Assembly (NCBI GenBank): GCA_021828605.1
Contig: JAJZEG010000320.1
Location: 1 to 11,853 of the forward strand
From: Pseudomonadota bacterium
GTDB lineage: Bacteria; Pseudomonadota; Alphaproteobacteria; Acetobacterales; Acetobacteraceae
DNA: 11,853 nucleotides
Direction of reading: 5' to 3'
The notes beneath the pieces are model-generated. The model was not told where the DNA came from and ran no database searches. It saw only the letters and a program-made list of their open reading frames with translations. This document shows, piece after piece, positions 1 through 7,669 of the stretch. The position numbers and the translations under genes are program-made. Each line of letters starts with the position of its first letter. Position 1 is the first letter of the stretch.

Positions 1-136
1 AAAATTCGGTCGCCACCCAGTCGCTGATCGCCAGGTCACCGGCTTGCTGTGCCGCCAGCCAGGCCTGCATGCGCGGGGTCTCGGCTTCATGGGTCAGGGC
101 GGCGACCAGCAACGACGTGTCGAGATACAGGCTCAA
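1..136 (-). CDS. vapC: VapC-like PIN-domain toxin, N-terminal part (runs off the left edge)
   Basis: Only about 45 codons are inside the window; the C-terminal part lies beyond position 1. The translation opens with [15 protein letters not shown], the first beta-strand and first acidic metal ligand (Asp6) of a PIN-domain ribonuclease. VapC toxins are Mg-dependent RNases that cut tRNA or rRNA when freed from antitoxin; the target here cannot be inferred. The best start is a TTG at 136-134, which overlaps the TGA stop of the upstream antitoxin (135-133) by two bases, a typical translationally coupled toxin-antitoxin junction. The gene order antitoxin-toxin supports the call. The remaining PIN acidic residues cannot be checked, so whether the toxin is intact is unknown. 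Confidence 0.82.
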   Translation of the reverse strand, partial: MSLYLDTSLLVAALTHEAETPRMQAWLAAQQAGDLAISDWVATEF

Positions 137-375
137 TAACGCGCCTCGTCGCGCAGTGTGCGGATGGCGTCGCGCGCGGGTTCCACCTGTTTCGGCATAG
201 CGGCGGTCACGGCTTGCAGGGCACCGAGACTGATCGGCTTACGCGGGATATCCGCCGGGACAAGTTGCGCCACTGATTTGCCCCGGCGGGTGATTCCCAC
301 CGCCTCTCCAGCGGCGGCCCGTTCGACCAGCTCGCTGAGATGGGCCTTGGCGTCGGCGAGATTAATGCTGTTCAT
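133..375 (-). CDS. vapB: Phd/YefM-fold antitoxin of the VapB type
   Basis: A protein of 80 residues beginning [20 protein letters not shown], the classic N-terminus of Phd/YefM-fold antitoxins (the 'EAK-hLS-Lv' pattern), followed by the [14 protein letters not shown] strand-turn segment. The N-terminal part should bind operator DNA as a dimer and the C-terminal tail ([20 protein letters not shown]) should wrap the toxin's active site. Two in-frame ATGs are possible, at 381 and 375. An AGGA motif abuts the first with no spacer but sits 6 nt from the second, and the family usually starts at the second, so 375 is chosen. The toxin follows with a 2-base overlap. An inverted repeat just upstream fits autoregulation by the antitoxin-toxin complex. 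Confidence 0.88.
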   Translation of the reverse strand: MNSINLADAKAHLSELVERAAAGEAVGITRRGKSVAQLVPADIPRKPISLGALQAVTAAMPKQVEPARDAIRTLRDEARY

Positions 376-384
376 GAGCATTCC

Positions 385-402
385 TGACCAGTTAGATGGT
401 CA
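385..402. promoter_or_regulatory. Probable operator dyad of the vapBC locus
   Basis: Perfect 6-bp inverted repeat TGACCA-N6-TGGTCA, 9 bp upstream of the chosen vapB start. Phd/VapB-family antitoxins bind short palindromes of this size in their own promoters. I see no convincing -35/-10 pair around it, so the assignment rests on symmetry and position. Confidence 0.5.
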
Positions 403-463
403 CTTAAAGCATGAATGCCGTCAGAATGGAAGACTGTTGGCGCGGGTGGTGATCCGACCAACG

Positions 464-862
464 TCAGATTGGGCCTTGATTCGCGCCGTGATAACTGACG
501 ATTTCATATTCGATGCCGTCATGATCGAAAAAATAGAAGCGATGGCCGGGTTCGTAGTCGCCATGGCTGAAGGGTTCGAGACCCGCTTCGATGACAAGGG
601 CTTCGGTGGCGGCGAGATCATCGACCTCAATGCCAATATGGTTCAGCGGTTCGCCTTTGGCGAAGCGGGTAGGCGCGGGGGACGCTGATTTACCGTAGAG
701 CGCGATATAATCGCTGCCGCTGCCGATATGGATCACCGCGCCGCCATTTTGCGCAAGTCCACGCCAACGAACCTGCCAATCGAATAAAAATTGTAGCAAT
801 TGCGCGGTGCGTTCGGGGTCGGTGACGGTGATGTTCACATGCTCGATGCGGGGTGCCGACAT
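464..862 (-). CDS. VOC-superfamily (glyoxalase/bleomycin resistance fold) protein
   Basis: A protein of 132 residues with two beta-alpha-beta-beta-beta modules of the vicinal oxygen chelate fold. Module one opens with IEHVNITVTDPERTAQ (candidate metal ligand His8); module two opens with LNHIGIEVDDLAA (His75) and closes with DHDGIEYEIVSY (Glu120), the usual positions for metal-binding residues. Members include glyoxalase I, dioxygenases and drug-binding resistance proteins; the substrate cannot be told from sequence. The start is supported by an AGGAG at 876-872, 9 nt before ATG. The upstream gap carries a SoxR-type promoter reading into this gene, and soxR diverges from it, so a role in handling redox-cycling compounds or their products is a reasonable inference. 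vapB lies downstream after an 88-nt gap with no clear terminator. Confidence 0.88.
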   Translation of the reverse strand: MSAPRIEHVNITVTDPERTAQLLQFLFDWQVRWRGLAQNGGAVIHIGSGSDYIALYGKSASPAPTRFAKGEPLNHIGIEVDDLAATEALVIEAGLEPFSHGDYEPGHRFYFFDHDGIEYEIVSYHGANQGPI

Positions 863-908
863 AGCAGATCGCTCCTGGATAAGATTGTGGATGGTCTGTC
901 GGTTGCGA

Positions 909-939
909 GGTGTAAAACCTCAAGTTAAGGTGAGGTCAA
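909..939 (-). promoter_or_regulatory. SoxR-dependent promoter with sox box, reading into the VOC gene
   Basis: On the minus strand: -35 TTGACC (939-934), a 19-bp spacer, and -10 TACACC (914-909). The long spacer is the hallmark of MerR-family promoters. Between them lies CCTCAAGTTAAGGTGAGG (plus strand 918-935), which matches the E. coli soxS box CCTCAAGTTAACTTGAGG at 16 of 18 positions. A start near 902 would leave a leader of about 40 nt before the VOC ATG. The neighbouring soxR supplies the regulator. The site may also influence soxR transcription, but no clear plus-strand promoter is visible. Confidence 0.85.
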
Positions 940-988
940 GCATTTTTTTTGGGTCGGCCCAGAGTGCGATTCGGTTGGAACAGGAACC

Positions 989-1450
989 ATGGAAAAATTA
1001 TTGGCGGGGACGTTATCGATTGGCGCTTTGGCCCGGCGGACCGGGTTATCGGTTTCGGCAATCCGGTTTTACGAGACGCGCGGGCTGGTGCGCGCGACCC
1101 GTGGTGCCGGTCATCAGCGGCGATTTATGCGCGCGGATATCCGGCGTTTGTCATTCGTGCTGATCGCGCAGCAATGCGGGCTCAGCCTCGCGCAAATCGT
1201 GGCGGAATTGGCCGGCATTAACCCTGAACGGGCACCGAGTGCGGCGGAGTGGGCGGCGATTGCGGAGCGAATGCGTCGTATGCTGGCAGCGCAAATGGCC
1301 CTGTTGCAGCGGACCCATGACCGATTGGGAAGCTGTATTGGCTGCGGCTGTTTATCGCTCGCCCAGTGCGCGCTGTATAATCCGGGTGATCGGGCGGCCA
1401 AGGCCGGTGCCGGGCCGCGATTTTTATTGGGTGAGGCTACGCCGGATTAG
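989..1450 (+). CDS. soxR: Redox-sensitive transcriptional activator SoxR (MerR family)
   Basis: A protein of 153 residues (E. coli SoxR has 154). An N-terminal MerR winged helix-turn-helix (LSIGALARRTGLSVSAIRFY, about residues 9-28) leads through the dimerisation helix (about 82-115) to a [2Fe-2S] motif C116-X2-C119-X-C121-X5-C127 in CIGCGCLSLAQCALYNPGD, diagnostic of SoxR rather than other MerR proteins. Oxidation of the cluster by superoxide or redox-cycling drugs untwists the promoter DNA and activates transcription. The start has GGAA-type purine pairing just upstream (977-986) and the N-terminus MEK matches the family. In bacteria outside the enterics SoxR usually controls small local regulons of efflux pumps and modifying enzymes rather than soxS; here the divergent VOC gene with its sox box is the evident target. 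The stop overlaps the convergent ftsY stop. Confidence 0.96.
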   Translation: MEKLLAGTLSIGALARRTGLSVSAIRFYETRGLVRATRGAGHQRRFMRADIRRLSFVLIAQQCGLSLAQIVAELAGINPERAPSAAEWAAIAERMRRMLAAQMALLQRTHDRLGSCIGCGCLSLAQCALYNPGDRAAKAGAGPRFLLGEATPD

Positions 1451-2388
1451 GAGCCGTTGAGGCCCGATTCATCATCGCCGACCAAGCTGCGGGCGAAATC
1501 TTCGGCATTGAATGGGCGCAGATCGGCGGCTTGTTCGCCGACGCCGATGGCGTGGACCGGGAGTGCGACGGCTTCTGCCAGGGCGACGAGAATGCCGGCG
1601 CGGGCGGAGCCATCGAGTTTGGTGACGATCAGGCCGGTGAGATCGACCATCTCTTTGAAGGTTTTCACCTGGGTGATCGCGTTTTGGCCGGTGGTGGCGT
1701 CAAGCGTCAGCAGGATCGCGTGCGGCGCTGTCGGGTCGCGCTTTTTGATCACCCGGATGATTTTGCGCAGCTCATCCATCAGCGCGGTTTTATTATGCAG
1801 GCGGCCTGCGGTGTCGATCAGCAGCAGATCAGATTGCGCGGATTGAGCACGTTCTAACGCCTCAAAGGCGAGGCTGGCAGGGTCGGATTCGGGCGGGCCG
1901 GTGATCACCGGGCTGTTGGTGCGCTCGCCCCAGATTTGCAGTTGCTCGACGGCGGCGGCGCGGAAGGTATCGCCAGCCACCAGCATCGGGGTCAGGCCGG
2001 ACTCGCGGTAAAACTGCGCGAGCTTGCCGATGGTGGTGGTTTTACCGGTGCCATTGACCCCCACCATCAGGATCACGAACGGTTTTTTCTGCGCGTCAAT
2101 TACCAGGGGCTGCGCGACCGGCGCCAGGATTGCAGCGATTTCAGCGGCCAGCGCACGCCTGATCTCGGGCGCTGAGACGTCTTGGCCAAAGCGGGTGCGG
2201 CGGAAGGATTTAATGATCCGCGCCGCGACCGCCGGGCCAAGATCAGCACTGATCAACAGCTCTTCCAACTCTTCGAGGGCGGCGTCGTCGAGTTTGCGTT
2301 TGGTGAAGGTCTCGGTGATGCCGGTGGTGAGTTTTTGGGTGCTGCGGGTCAGGCCGGATTTCAGCCGGGCGAGGAAACCAAGGGCCAT
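1447..2388 (-). CDS. ftsY: Signal recognition particle receptor FtsY
   Basis: A protein of 313 residues with the SRP-GTPase NG architecture: helical N domain (about 1-95, with DDAALEELEELLISADLG) and G domain (about 105-305). Visible motifs are G1 GVNGTGKTTT (110-119), the insertion-box start DTFRAAA (140-146), G3 DTAGR (192-196) and G4 TKLDG (256-260). FtsY docks ribosome-nascent chain-SRP complexes at the inner membrane and, with Ffh, hydrolyses GTP to hand substrates to SecYEG. The long acidic A domain of E. coli FtsY is absent, as is usual in alphaproteobacteria; the N-terminal amphipathic helix GFLARLKSGLTRSTQKL probably serves for membrane contact. After G4 the usual ARGG reads ARAG, a mild change. 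It begins 2 nt after mtaB with GGAG inside mtaB's end, and is the last gene of the operon. Confidence 0.97.
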   Translation of the reverse strand: MALGFLARLKSGLTRSTQKLTTGITETFTKRKLDDAALEELEELLISADLGPAVAARIIKSFRRTRFGQDVSAPEIRRALAAEIAAILAPVAQPLVIDAQKKPFVILMVGVNGTGKTTTIGKLAQFYRESGLTPMLVAGDTFRAAAVEQLQIWGERTNSPVITGPPESDPASLAFEALERAQSAQSDLLLIDTAGRLHNKTALMDELRKIIRVIKKRDPTAPHAILLTLDATTGQNAITQVKTFKEMVDLTGLIVTKLDGSARAGILVALAEAVALPVHAIGVGEQAADLRPFNAEDFARSLVGDDESGLNGS

Positions 2389-2390
2389 GG

Positions 2391-3626
2391 TTAGATCGCT
2401 CCCGCGATGAGGTAGGTCGCGGCGGCAGCGGAAATGACGGTGCGGATAATTTGGCCGGGCTGAACCGGGGTCGCAAAGCGCACCGGGGCAAAATCATCGG
2501 CGTGCCCGTCGGTGGTGGTTTCGGCCAGCACGGTCAGGGTTTCACCAATGCGGCTTTGCAAGCGAGTGGCAAGGCGGGCTTGTCCGGCGGCGCGTAATTG
2601 TGCGGCGCGGGCGCGGCGTTCGGCCATGGGCAAAGCCGGGATCCGCGCGGCGGGGGTGCCGTTGCGCGCGCTATAGGGAAATACATGAAGGTAATCGAGG
2701 GCGGCTTCATCGATCAGGCGTAGCGTATCATCGAACATCGCGTCGTCTTCGGTGGGGAAGCCCGCAATCAGGTCGGCGCCGAAGGCGATGCCGGGGCGCA
2801 GCGCGCGGGCGCGGGCGGTGGCCTCGATCACGTGATGGCGCAAATGGCGGCGCTTCATCCGCTTGAGAATGAGGTCAGACCCTGCCTGCACCGAGAGATG
2901 TAAATGCGGCATCAGGCGGGGTTCGTGCGCGATGGCGTGCCAGAGATCTTCATCGATTTCGGCGGGGTCAATCGAGGAGAGCCGCAGGCGCGGCAGGTCG
3001 GGCAGGGTGGCGAGCAGGCGGCGCACCAATTCGCCAAGCTTTGGTTGGCCGGGCAGATCGGCGCCATAGGAGGTCAGATCAACGCCGGTGAGCACGATTT
3101 CCTGATAGCCGTTGGCGAGCAAAAGGCGGATTTGGGTGGCGATGGCGCCCATTGGGATGGAGCGCGACGGGCCGCGGCCAAAGGGGATGATGCAAAAGGT
3201 GCAGCGATGGTCGCAGCCTTGCTGGACCTCGATGAAAGCGCGCGCGCGGTTGCCAAAGCCATCGATCAGATGCGCGGCGGTTTGCCGGACTTGCATAATA
3301 TCAGCGACCAAAAGCGGTTCGCTGCTGTGCCAGGCTGAGGCGGTGAGTTTTTCGACATTGCCAATGACGCGGGTGACGCCCGGCAGGCTGCTCCAGGCGT
3401 GAGGGTCGATTTGTGCGGCACAGCCGGTGACAATGATGCTGGCCTCGGGATGGGTGCGATGGGCGCGGCGAATTTCCTGGCGCGCTTGGCGTTCGGCCTC
3501 GCCGGTGACGGCGCAGGTATTGATAATAATGGTGTCAGTGAGCGCAGCGGCCTCGGCATGGCCGCGCATGACCTCGCTCTCGAAACTGTTCAGGCGGCAA
3601 CCGAAGGTGCGGATATCGAGGGTCAT
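2391..3626 (-). CDS. mtaB: tRNA t6A37 methylthiotransferase MtaB (radical SAM)
   Basis: A protein of 411 residues of the MiaB/MtaB/RimO family. The N-terminal UPF0004 domain has three cluster cysteines, C10 (FGCRLN), C38 (NTCAVT) and C69 (TGCAAQ). The radical SAM domain has C138-X3-C142-X2-C145 in [16 protein letters not shown], followed by the [10 protein letters not shown] and [11 protein letters not shown] segments. A TRAM-like tRNA-binding tail occupies about 355-411. The FGCRLN start and RGPSRS segment fit MtaB, which adds methylthio to t6A37 of tRNAs reading ANN codons, better than MiaB or RimO. The ATG overlaps the dapF TGA by 4 bp (ATGA) and has no Shine-Dalgarno sequence, so re-initiation from dapF is likely. 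dapF-mtaB-ftsY is a recurrent alphaproteobacterial gene order. Confidence 0.95.
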   Translation of the reverse strand: MTLDIRTFGCRLNSFESEVMRGHAEAAALTDTIIINTCAVTGEAERQARQEIRRAHRTHPEASIIVTGCAAQIDPHAWSSLPGVTRVIGNVEKLTASAWHSSEPLLVADIMQVRQTAAHLIDGFGNRARAFIEVQQGCDHRCTFCIIPFGRGPSRSIPMGAIATQIRLLLANGYQEIVLTGVDLTSYGADLPGQPKLGELVRRLLATLPDLPRLRLSSIDPAEIDEDLWHAIAHEPRLMPHLHLSVQAGSDLILKRMKRRHLRHHVIEATARARALRPGIAFGADLIAGFPTEDDAMFDDTLRLIDEAALDYLHVFPYSARNGTPAARIPALPMAERRARAAQLRAAGQARLATRLQSRIGETLTVLAETTTDGHADDFAPVRFATPVQPGQIIRTVISAAAATYLIAGAI

Positions 3627-4456
3627 GCGGGGTAGAAATCATCGGCGAGGTGACCCGCGAAAACAGTGGCGACCGGGCCTTCCATCAGCACGTGATTATC
3701 GGCCCGCCAGGTGATGGCGAGACGCCCGCCATCCATTTCGACGCTGGCGCGGCGACCGGTCAGGCCACGGCGATGGGCGTTGACCAACGCAGCGCAGGCA
3801 CCGGACCCGCAGGCCAAAGTGAGCCCCGCGCCGCGTTCCCAGACGCGCAGACGAATTTGGTCCGGCGCGTCGATCCGAGCGAAGCCGATATTGGCGCGTT
3901 CGGGGAAAATCCGCGCGCGCTCCAAAGCGGGGCCGAGAGACTCGATGGGCAGGTGGTTGAAATCGGCGACAAAAAATGTCGCATGCGGGTTGCCCATGCT
4001 GCAGGCGGCTGGCTTTTCCACCGGTCCCATCGCGAGGCGGAGCGATAATGTGTCCATCGGTTCGAGCAGCGGAATATCGTTCCACGTGAAACATGGCTCG
4101 CCCATATCGACCTCGACCAGGTTCGGGCCTTTGATGTCGGCCATGAGCAGACCCGCGCTGGTGCGGATGCGCAGGTGGCGCGCACCGGTTTCGGCGGCGA
4201 GCAAGGCGGCGACGCAGCGCGTGGCGTTGCCGCAGGCGCCGGATTCCGAGCCATCGGCATTGAGGATGCGCATGGTGGCGTCCGCATCGGCGGCGGGCTC
4301 GATCAGAATGATTTGATCACAGCCAATACCCCGCCTGCGATCGGCGAGTTGGGTGGCCTGGGCGGCGGTGAGCGACAACGCATGGGCGCGCGCATCCAGG
4401 ACAATAAAATCATTGCCAGCGCCGTGCATTTTCACAAAGGCCAAGCCGTCGACCAT
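3623..4456 (-). CDS. dapF: Diaminopimelate epimerase
   Basis: A protein of 277 residues. It converts LL- to meso-diaminopimelate, used for lysine and for peptidoglycan cross-links, by a two-cysteine proton-relay mechanism. Both catalytic cysteines are in conserved settings: [11 protein letters not shown] in the N-terminal half (Cys75 from the chosen start) and [10 protein letters not shown] in the C-terminal half (Cys216). The opening [15 protein letters not shown] and the GNPHATFFV segment are family signatures. The frame is open further upstream to a TTG at 4468, but that codon lies inside the ribosome-binding site; ATG at 4456 sits 4 nt after GAGGAG and is chosen. The neighbours are yejF, ending 8 nt upstream, and mtaB, overlapping by 4 bp downstream. 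Confidence 0.96.
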   Translation of the reverse strand: MVDGLAFVKMHGAGNDFIVLDARAHALSLTAAQATQLADRRRGIGCDQIILIEPAADADATMRILNADGSESGACGNATRCVAALLAAETGARHLRIRTSAGLLMADIKGPNLVEVDMGEPCFTWNDIPLLEPMDTLSLRLAMGPVEKPAACSMGNPHATFFVADFNHLPIESLGPALERARIFPERANIGFARIDAPDQIRLRVWERGAGLTLACGSGACAALVNAHRRGLTGRRASVEMDGGRLAITWRADNHVLMEGPVATVFAGHLADDFYPA

Positions 4457-4460
4457 TTCG

Positions 4461-4466
4461 CTCCTC
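4461..4466 (-). promoter_or_regulatory. dapF ribosome-binding site overlapping the yejF stop codon
   Basis: GAGGAG on the minus strand, 4 nt before the dapF ATG. It overlaps the TGA stop of yejF (4467-4465) by two bases, so ribosomes ending yejF arrive exactly at the dapF initiation site. It fixes the dapF start at 4456 and points to translational coupling. Confidence 0.75.
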
Positions 4467-5898
4467 AAAGGGGGTTGGATGGCCCGGTATATGGCGTTGT
4501 GGATGTGGCGGAAAGAGGGGTGAGGCTGCGATGGGCGAGGCGCTGGGCGGTGATGGGGTCATGGGTGGCGATTAGGCAGGCGAAAAGCTGTGCCTGTTGC
4601 AGCTTGAGCAGGAGGCTAATCAGCGCGTCGCGATTGGCTGGGTCGAGGGCGGCGGTGGGTTCATCAAGCAGGAGTAGTTTCGGGCGCAGGATCAGCGCGC
4701 GGGCGAGGGCGATGCGTTGGCGCTCGCCGCCGGAGAGGCGGTTGGGTGTGGTGTGCGCAAGGGACGGGGGCAAATTGAGGTCGGTGAGCAGGGCGGCGAC
4801 GCGAGTGACGCGCTCGGCGCGGGTCAGTTGCGGGTGATGCAGTGCCAGACCTTCGGCGATGATTGCGCCGATGGTCATGCGCGGTGACAGGCTGGCGCCG
4901 GGGTCTTGGAACAAAATTTGGACGTCGGCGCGGCGACGGCGCAGGGCAGCGGGGCTGAGCGTCATGAGATTGTCAGGGCCGAGCAGGAGGCTGCCTTGAG
5001 CGGGGATCAGCCGGGCGATGGCGAGCAGGAGCGAGGATTTGCCGGTGCCGGAGGGGGCAATGAGGGCGATGGTTTCGCCGGGATGCAGTGTGAGGTTGAG
5101 CGGGGCGACGGAGAGGTGACGCACGGTAAGGTTGCGGACGGTGAGGATCGGGGTGGGGGGTGGCGGGGTGGGTTCGCGGATGGGTTGAGGGGGTGAAGGG
5201 GGCACGGATGATGGAGGGATGGCGGTTAGGCGTCCGGAATCGAGATGCAGGCGGGTAGCGTAGGGATCGATATGGGTCAGGTCGTGGGTGATCAACAGGG
5301 TGGTCAGGTTGCGGTAGGTGCGGATGTGCGCGAGGCGGGCGAATAGGGCAGTGCTGCTGTCTTGATCGAGGGCGGTGGTCGGTTCGTCGGCGATGAGCAG
5401 AGCGGGGTCGTTGGCGAGGGCGATGGCTAATGCGGCGCGTTGGCGTTCGCCGCCGGAGAGATGATGCGGATAATCATCGCGGGTGAGACCGACTTCGGCG
5501 AGCAGAGCGCGGACCCGCTGGGTGCGGTCGGCGCGCGGCAGTGATTGCTGGAGGGTGATGGCTTCGTCGATTTGGGCGGAAACGCGGCGCACCGGGTCGA
5601 GCGCGTCGAGCGGTTCCTGGAAGATCAGGCCGACGCGGCTGCCGCGCAGCTGGCGGAGTTGGGGCGGGGATGCGGTGAGGAGATCGATGCCGGTGATGGT
5701 GCATTGCGCGGCGTGACGGGTCAGGTTGGGGGCGGTTAGACCGAGCAAAGCGCGGGCGAACAAGGATTTGCCGGCGCCTGACGGGCCGGTGAGGGTGACG
5801 CTGGCGCCGGGTTCGATGGTGAGGTTGGGAATATCGAGCAGGGTGCGGGATTGATCGCGCAGGGTGAAGTTGCGCAGCGCGATGATCGGGTTGGTCAT
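4465..5898 (-). CDS. yejF: Peptide ABC transporter, double ATP-binding protein (YejF-like)
   Basis: A protein of 477 residues with two full nucleotide-binding domains in tandem. Domain one: Walker A GPSGAGKS (38-45), signature LSGGERQR (147-154), Walker B LLIADE (167-172), switch His205. A proline-rich linker occupies about 228-249. Domain two: APSGTGKS (281-288), LSGGERQR (388-395), LLLLDE (408-413), His446. Such fusions energise oligopeptide importers; E. coli YejF (529 residues) is the closest architecture, and the upstream YejE-like permease supports this over GsiA or Dpp types. The frame extends upstream to about 6000, but the region before ATG 5898 is arginine/histidine-rich shadow of the permease; [13 protein letters not shown] is the natural start and overlaps the permease stop as ATGA. 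No Shine-Dalgarno is seen. Substrate class is inferred from family only. Confidence 0.88.
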   Translation of the reverse strand: MTNPIIALRNFTLRDQSRTLLDIPNLTIEPGASVTLTGPSGAGKSLFARALLGLTAPNLTRHAAQCTITGIDLLTASPPQLRQLRGSRVGLIFQEPLDALDPVRRVSAQIDEAITLQQSLPRADRTQRVRALLAEVGLTRDDYPHHLSGGERQRAALAIALANDPALLIADEPTTALDQDSSTALFARLAHIRTYRNLTTLLITHDLTHIDPYATRLHLDSGRLTAIPPSSVPPSPPQPIREPTPPPPTPILTVRNLTVRHLSVAPLNLTLHPGETIALIAPSGTGKSSLLLAIARLIPAQGSLLLGPDNLMTLSPAALRRRRADVQILFQDPGASLSPRMTIGAIIAEGLALHHPQLTRAERVTRVAALLTDLNLPPSLAHTTPNRLSGGERQRIALARALILRPKLLLLDEPTAALDPANRDALISLLLKLQQAQLFACLIATHDPITAQRLAHRSLTPLSATSTTPYTGPSNPL

Positions 5899-6914
5899 GA
5901 TGAGTGGTTGGGGTCGAGCGCGTTGCGCAGCGCCATGCCGAGCAGAACGCTGGGCAGCAGGATGGCGGCGAGGCCGATGATGGCGGTGGCGGCGAGCCAA
6001 GGGGCGTTGGGATGGTCGCGGGCTTGCGCGGCGAGTGCGCCGAGGGACGTGGCGCCCTGGCCGGGGCCGAGATTGAGGAAAGACAAGCTGGCGAGCAGGG
6101 AGATCGAGCCTGCGAAACTGAACGGCAGATTGGCGAACAAAACGGCGCTGGCATTGGGCAGAATATGGCGGAGCAAAATCAGGTGGTCCGGCAGGCCGAG
6201 GGCGCGGGCGGCGCGGACATGGTCGAGCCTACGCGCGCGCAGGGTTTCGGCGCGGATTGCTGGGATCAGGCTGGTCCAGTTCAAGGCGAGCATGGCGATG
6301 AACAAGGCGAGCAGGCTGTGGCCGAGCAGGCTGGCCAGGGCGATGAGCAAAAACAGCACCGGCAAGGCGTTCCAGATTTCGACAATGCGCTGGCCAATCA
6401 GGTCCGGCCAACCGCCATAATAGCCTTGCAGCGCGCCGAGCGCGGTGCCGAGGGCGGCGGTGCTGAGGGTTAGAAGCAGGCCCGCGAGAAAGAGGAAGCG
6501 CAGGCTGTAGAGCAGGCCAGCCAGCACGTCGTGATCGCTGGCGTCGGTCCCGAGCGGTATGGTCCAGCCGGGTGACGCGGGGGCGCGGTGAGCGCGCCAG
6601 ACCAGGCTGGTCGGGCCGTGCGGGTCGGGCGCCCAGATCAGCAGCGCGTGTTGGGCCGTTAGGATGTGGCGCAAAGCCGGATCGTGGAAATTGGCGCGAA
6701 TTGCGGGGAGGGTGGGATCGAAGCGAGAGGCGGGGGTGAAGCCGAGCGCGGGCAGGCTGAGGGTGCCGTGATCAAGCACGAGCAACGGCTGACGGTTGGC
6801 CAGGAGGGGTGCGAGCAAGCCGAGCAGAGCGAGGGCGGTGAGGACCAGGAGAGCGGTGCGACCGGAGCGGTCGAGCTTGGACCAGAGGTGAGCGCGGGGT
6901 GCGTTAGACTGCAT
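5895..6914 (-). CDS. yejE: Peptide ABC transporter permease (YejE-like)
   Basis: A protein of 339 residues (E. coli YejE has 341). It has an N-terminal membrane helix (about 20-40), a periplasmic segment with the family pattern LLIWAPDPHGPTSL and PLGTDASDHDVLAGLLYSLR, then a cluster of membrane helices, the ALQGYYGGWPDLIGQRIVE segment closely matching E. coli YejE, and the EAA coupling loop RAARALGLPDHLILLRHILPN (234-254) that contacts the ATPase. It would form half of the inner-membrane channel of an oligopeptide importer. The frame is open to 7007, but that part overlaps nth in a different frame; ATG at 6914 gives the family length and overlaps the nth end by 11 bp. There is no clear Shine-Dalgarno. 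The partner permease YejB and the binding protein YejA are not in the window. Confidence 0.88.
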   Translation of the reverse strand: MQSNAPRAHLWSKLDRSGRTALLVLTALALLGLLAPLLANRQPLLVLDHGTLSLPALGFTPASRFDPTLPAIRANFHDPALRHILTAQHALLIWAPDPHGPTSLVWRAHRAPASPGWTIPLGTDASDHDVLAGLLYSLRFLFLAGLLLTLSTAALGTALGALQGYYGGWPDLIGQRIVEIWNALPVLFLLIALASLLGHSLLALFIAMLALNWTSLIPAIRAETLRARRLDHVRAARALGLPDHLILLRHILPNASAVLFANLPFSFAGSISLLASLSFLNLGPGQGATSLGALAAQARDHPNAPWLAATAIIGLAAILLPSVLLGMALRNALDPNHSS

Positions 6915-7551
6915 CCGGCGCTTGGGTTTTTTGGGGGAAGGTGCAGAATGGCGCGCCGGGGCAGCGCCAGCATTCGGGTTTGCGGGCTTTGCACAAATAA
7001 CGGCCATGCAGGATCAGCCAATGATGGGCGGGGCGCAGCATGGGTTTTGGGATGCGGGCGACCAGGCCATTTTCAACAATCCGCACGGTGGCGCCGGGGG
7101 CGAGGCCGGTGCGGTTGCCGAGGCGAAAGATGTGGGTATCGACCGCCATGGTCGCTTGGCCGAATACTTCATTGAGCACCACGTTGGCTGTTTTACGACC
7201 GACGCCGGGGAGGGCTTCGAGGGCGTCGCGGTCAGCGGGGACGATGCTGTCATGACGCTCGACCAAGAGTTGCGCGAGGGCAGCGACGTTTTTGGCTTTG
7301 GTTTGCCAGAGGCCGATGGAGCGAATGTGCTGGCCGATGCGTTCGGCGCCGAGGGCGGCCATGGCATGGGGGGTTGGGGCGTCGGCGAATAAAGCGGGGG
7401 TGGCCTTGTTCACGGCAGCGTCGGTGGTTTGGGCGGAGAGCACCACGGCGACCAGGAGTGAAAATGGCGTGGTGTAGAGCAGTTCGGTTTGCGGGGTCGG
7501 GTTGTTGGCGCTGATCGCGTGCAGGAACGGAGCGATATGGCTGCGTTTCAT
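6904..7551 (-). CDS. nth: Endonuclease III (DNA glycosylase/AP lyase)
   Basis: A protein of 215 residues. It removes oxidised pyrimidines from DNA and nicks the abasic site during base-excision repair. The helix-hairpin-helix LPGVGRKTANVVL carries catalytic Lys120, VDTHIFRLGNRTG carries Asp138, and the [4Fe-4S] cysteines are C187-X6-C194-X2-C197-X5-C203. All fall at the E. coli Nth residue numbers when ATG 7551 is used, which decides the start; longer readings from 7587 (ATG) or 7647 (TTG) would add a proline-rich stretch unlike the family. There is no evident Shine-Dalgarno sequence. It is the first gene of the six-gene run and diverges from a DUF2244 gene. The last 11 bp overlap yejE. Confidence 0.96.
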   Translation of the reverse strand: MKRSHIAPFLHAISANNPTPQTELLYTTPFSLLVAVVLSAQTTDAAVNKATPALFADAPTPHAMAALGAERIGQHIRSIGLWQTKAKNVAALAQLLVERHDSIVPADRDALEALPGVGRKTANVVLNEVFGQATMAVDTHIFRLGNRTGLAPGATVRIVENGLVARIPKPMLRPAHHWLILHGRYLCKARKPECWRCPGAPFCTFPQKTQAPDAV

Positions 7552-7593
7552 CAGCCGGGGAGTCGTGGGGCTCGGGCGGGTGGGCATCGGGCG

Positions 7594-7622
7594 GTTGTGC
7601 TTGGGTGGGTCGGTTCTGACAA
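7594..7622 (-). promoter_or_regulatory. Possible sigma-70-type promoter for the nth operon
   Basis: TTGTCA (7622-7617), a 17-bp spacer, then CACAAC (7599-7594) on the minus strand. The -35 is 5 of 6 to consensus, the -10 only 3 of 6. A start near 7587 would leave about 36 nt before the nth ATG. It is the best match in the nth/DUF2244 gap but weak. Confidence 0.3.
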
Positions 7623-7669
7623 GGGGTGGGGCTTGTGGGGGTGCCAAGATGCACGATTATAGGAGGATG

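Noticed and set aside
158..688. 176-codon plus-strand frame across vapB and the VOC gene end
   Set aside because: It is antisense to two well-supported genes and has no family signature.
942..950. Run of eight T after the sox box as a terminator
   Set aside because: There is no stem before it that could form a Rho-independent terminator in a sensible direction; it lies in the soxR 5' region.
5899..6000. Longer N-terminus for the YejF-like protein
   Set aside because: The extra 34 residues (Arg/His-rich) lie within the yejE coding frame, and the ATGA overlap at 5898 gives the natural start.
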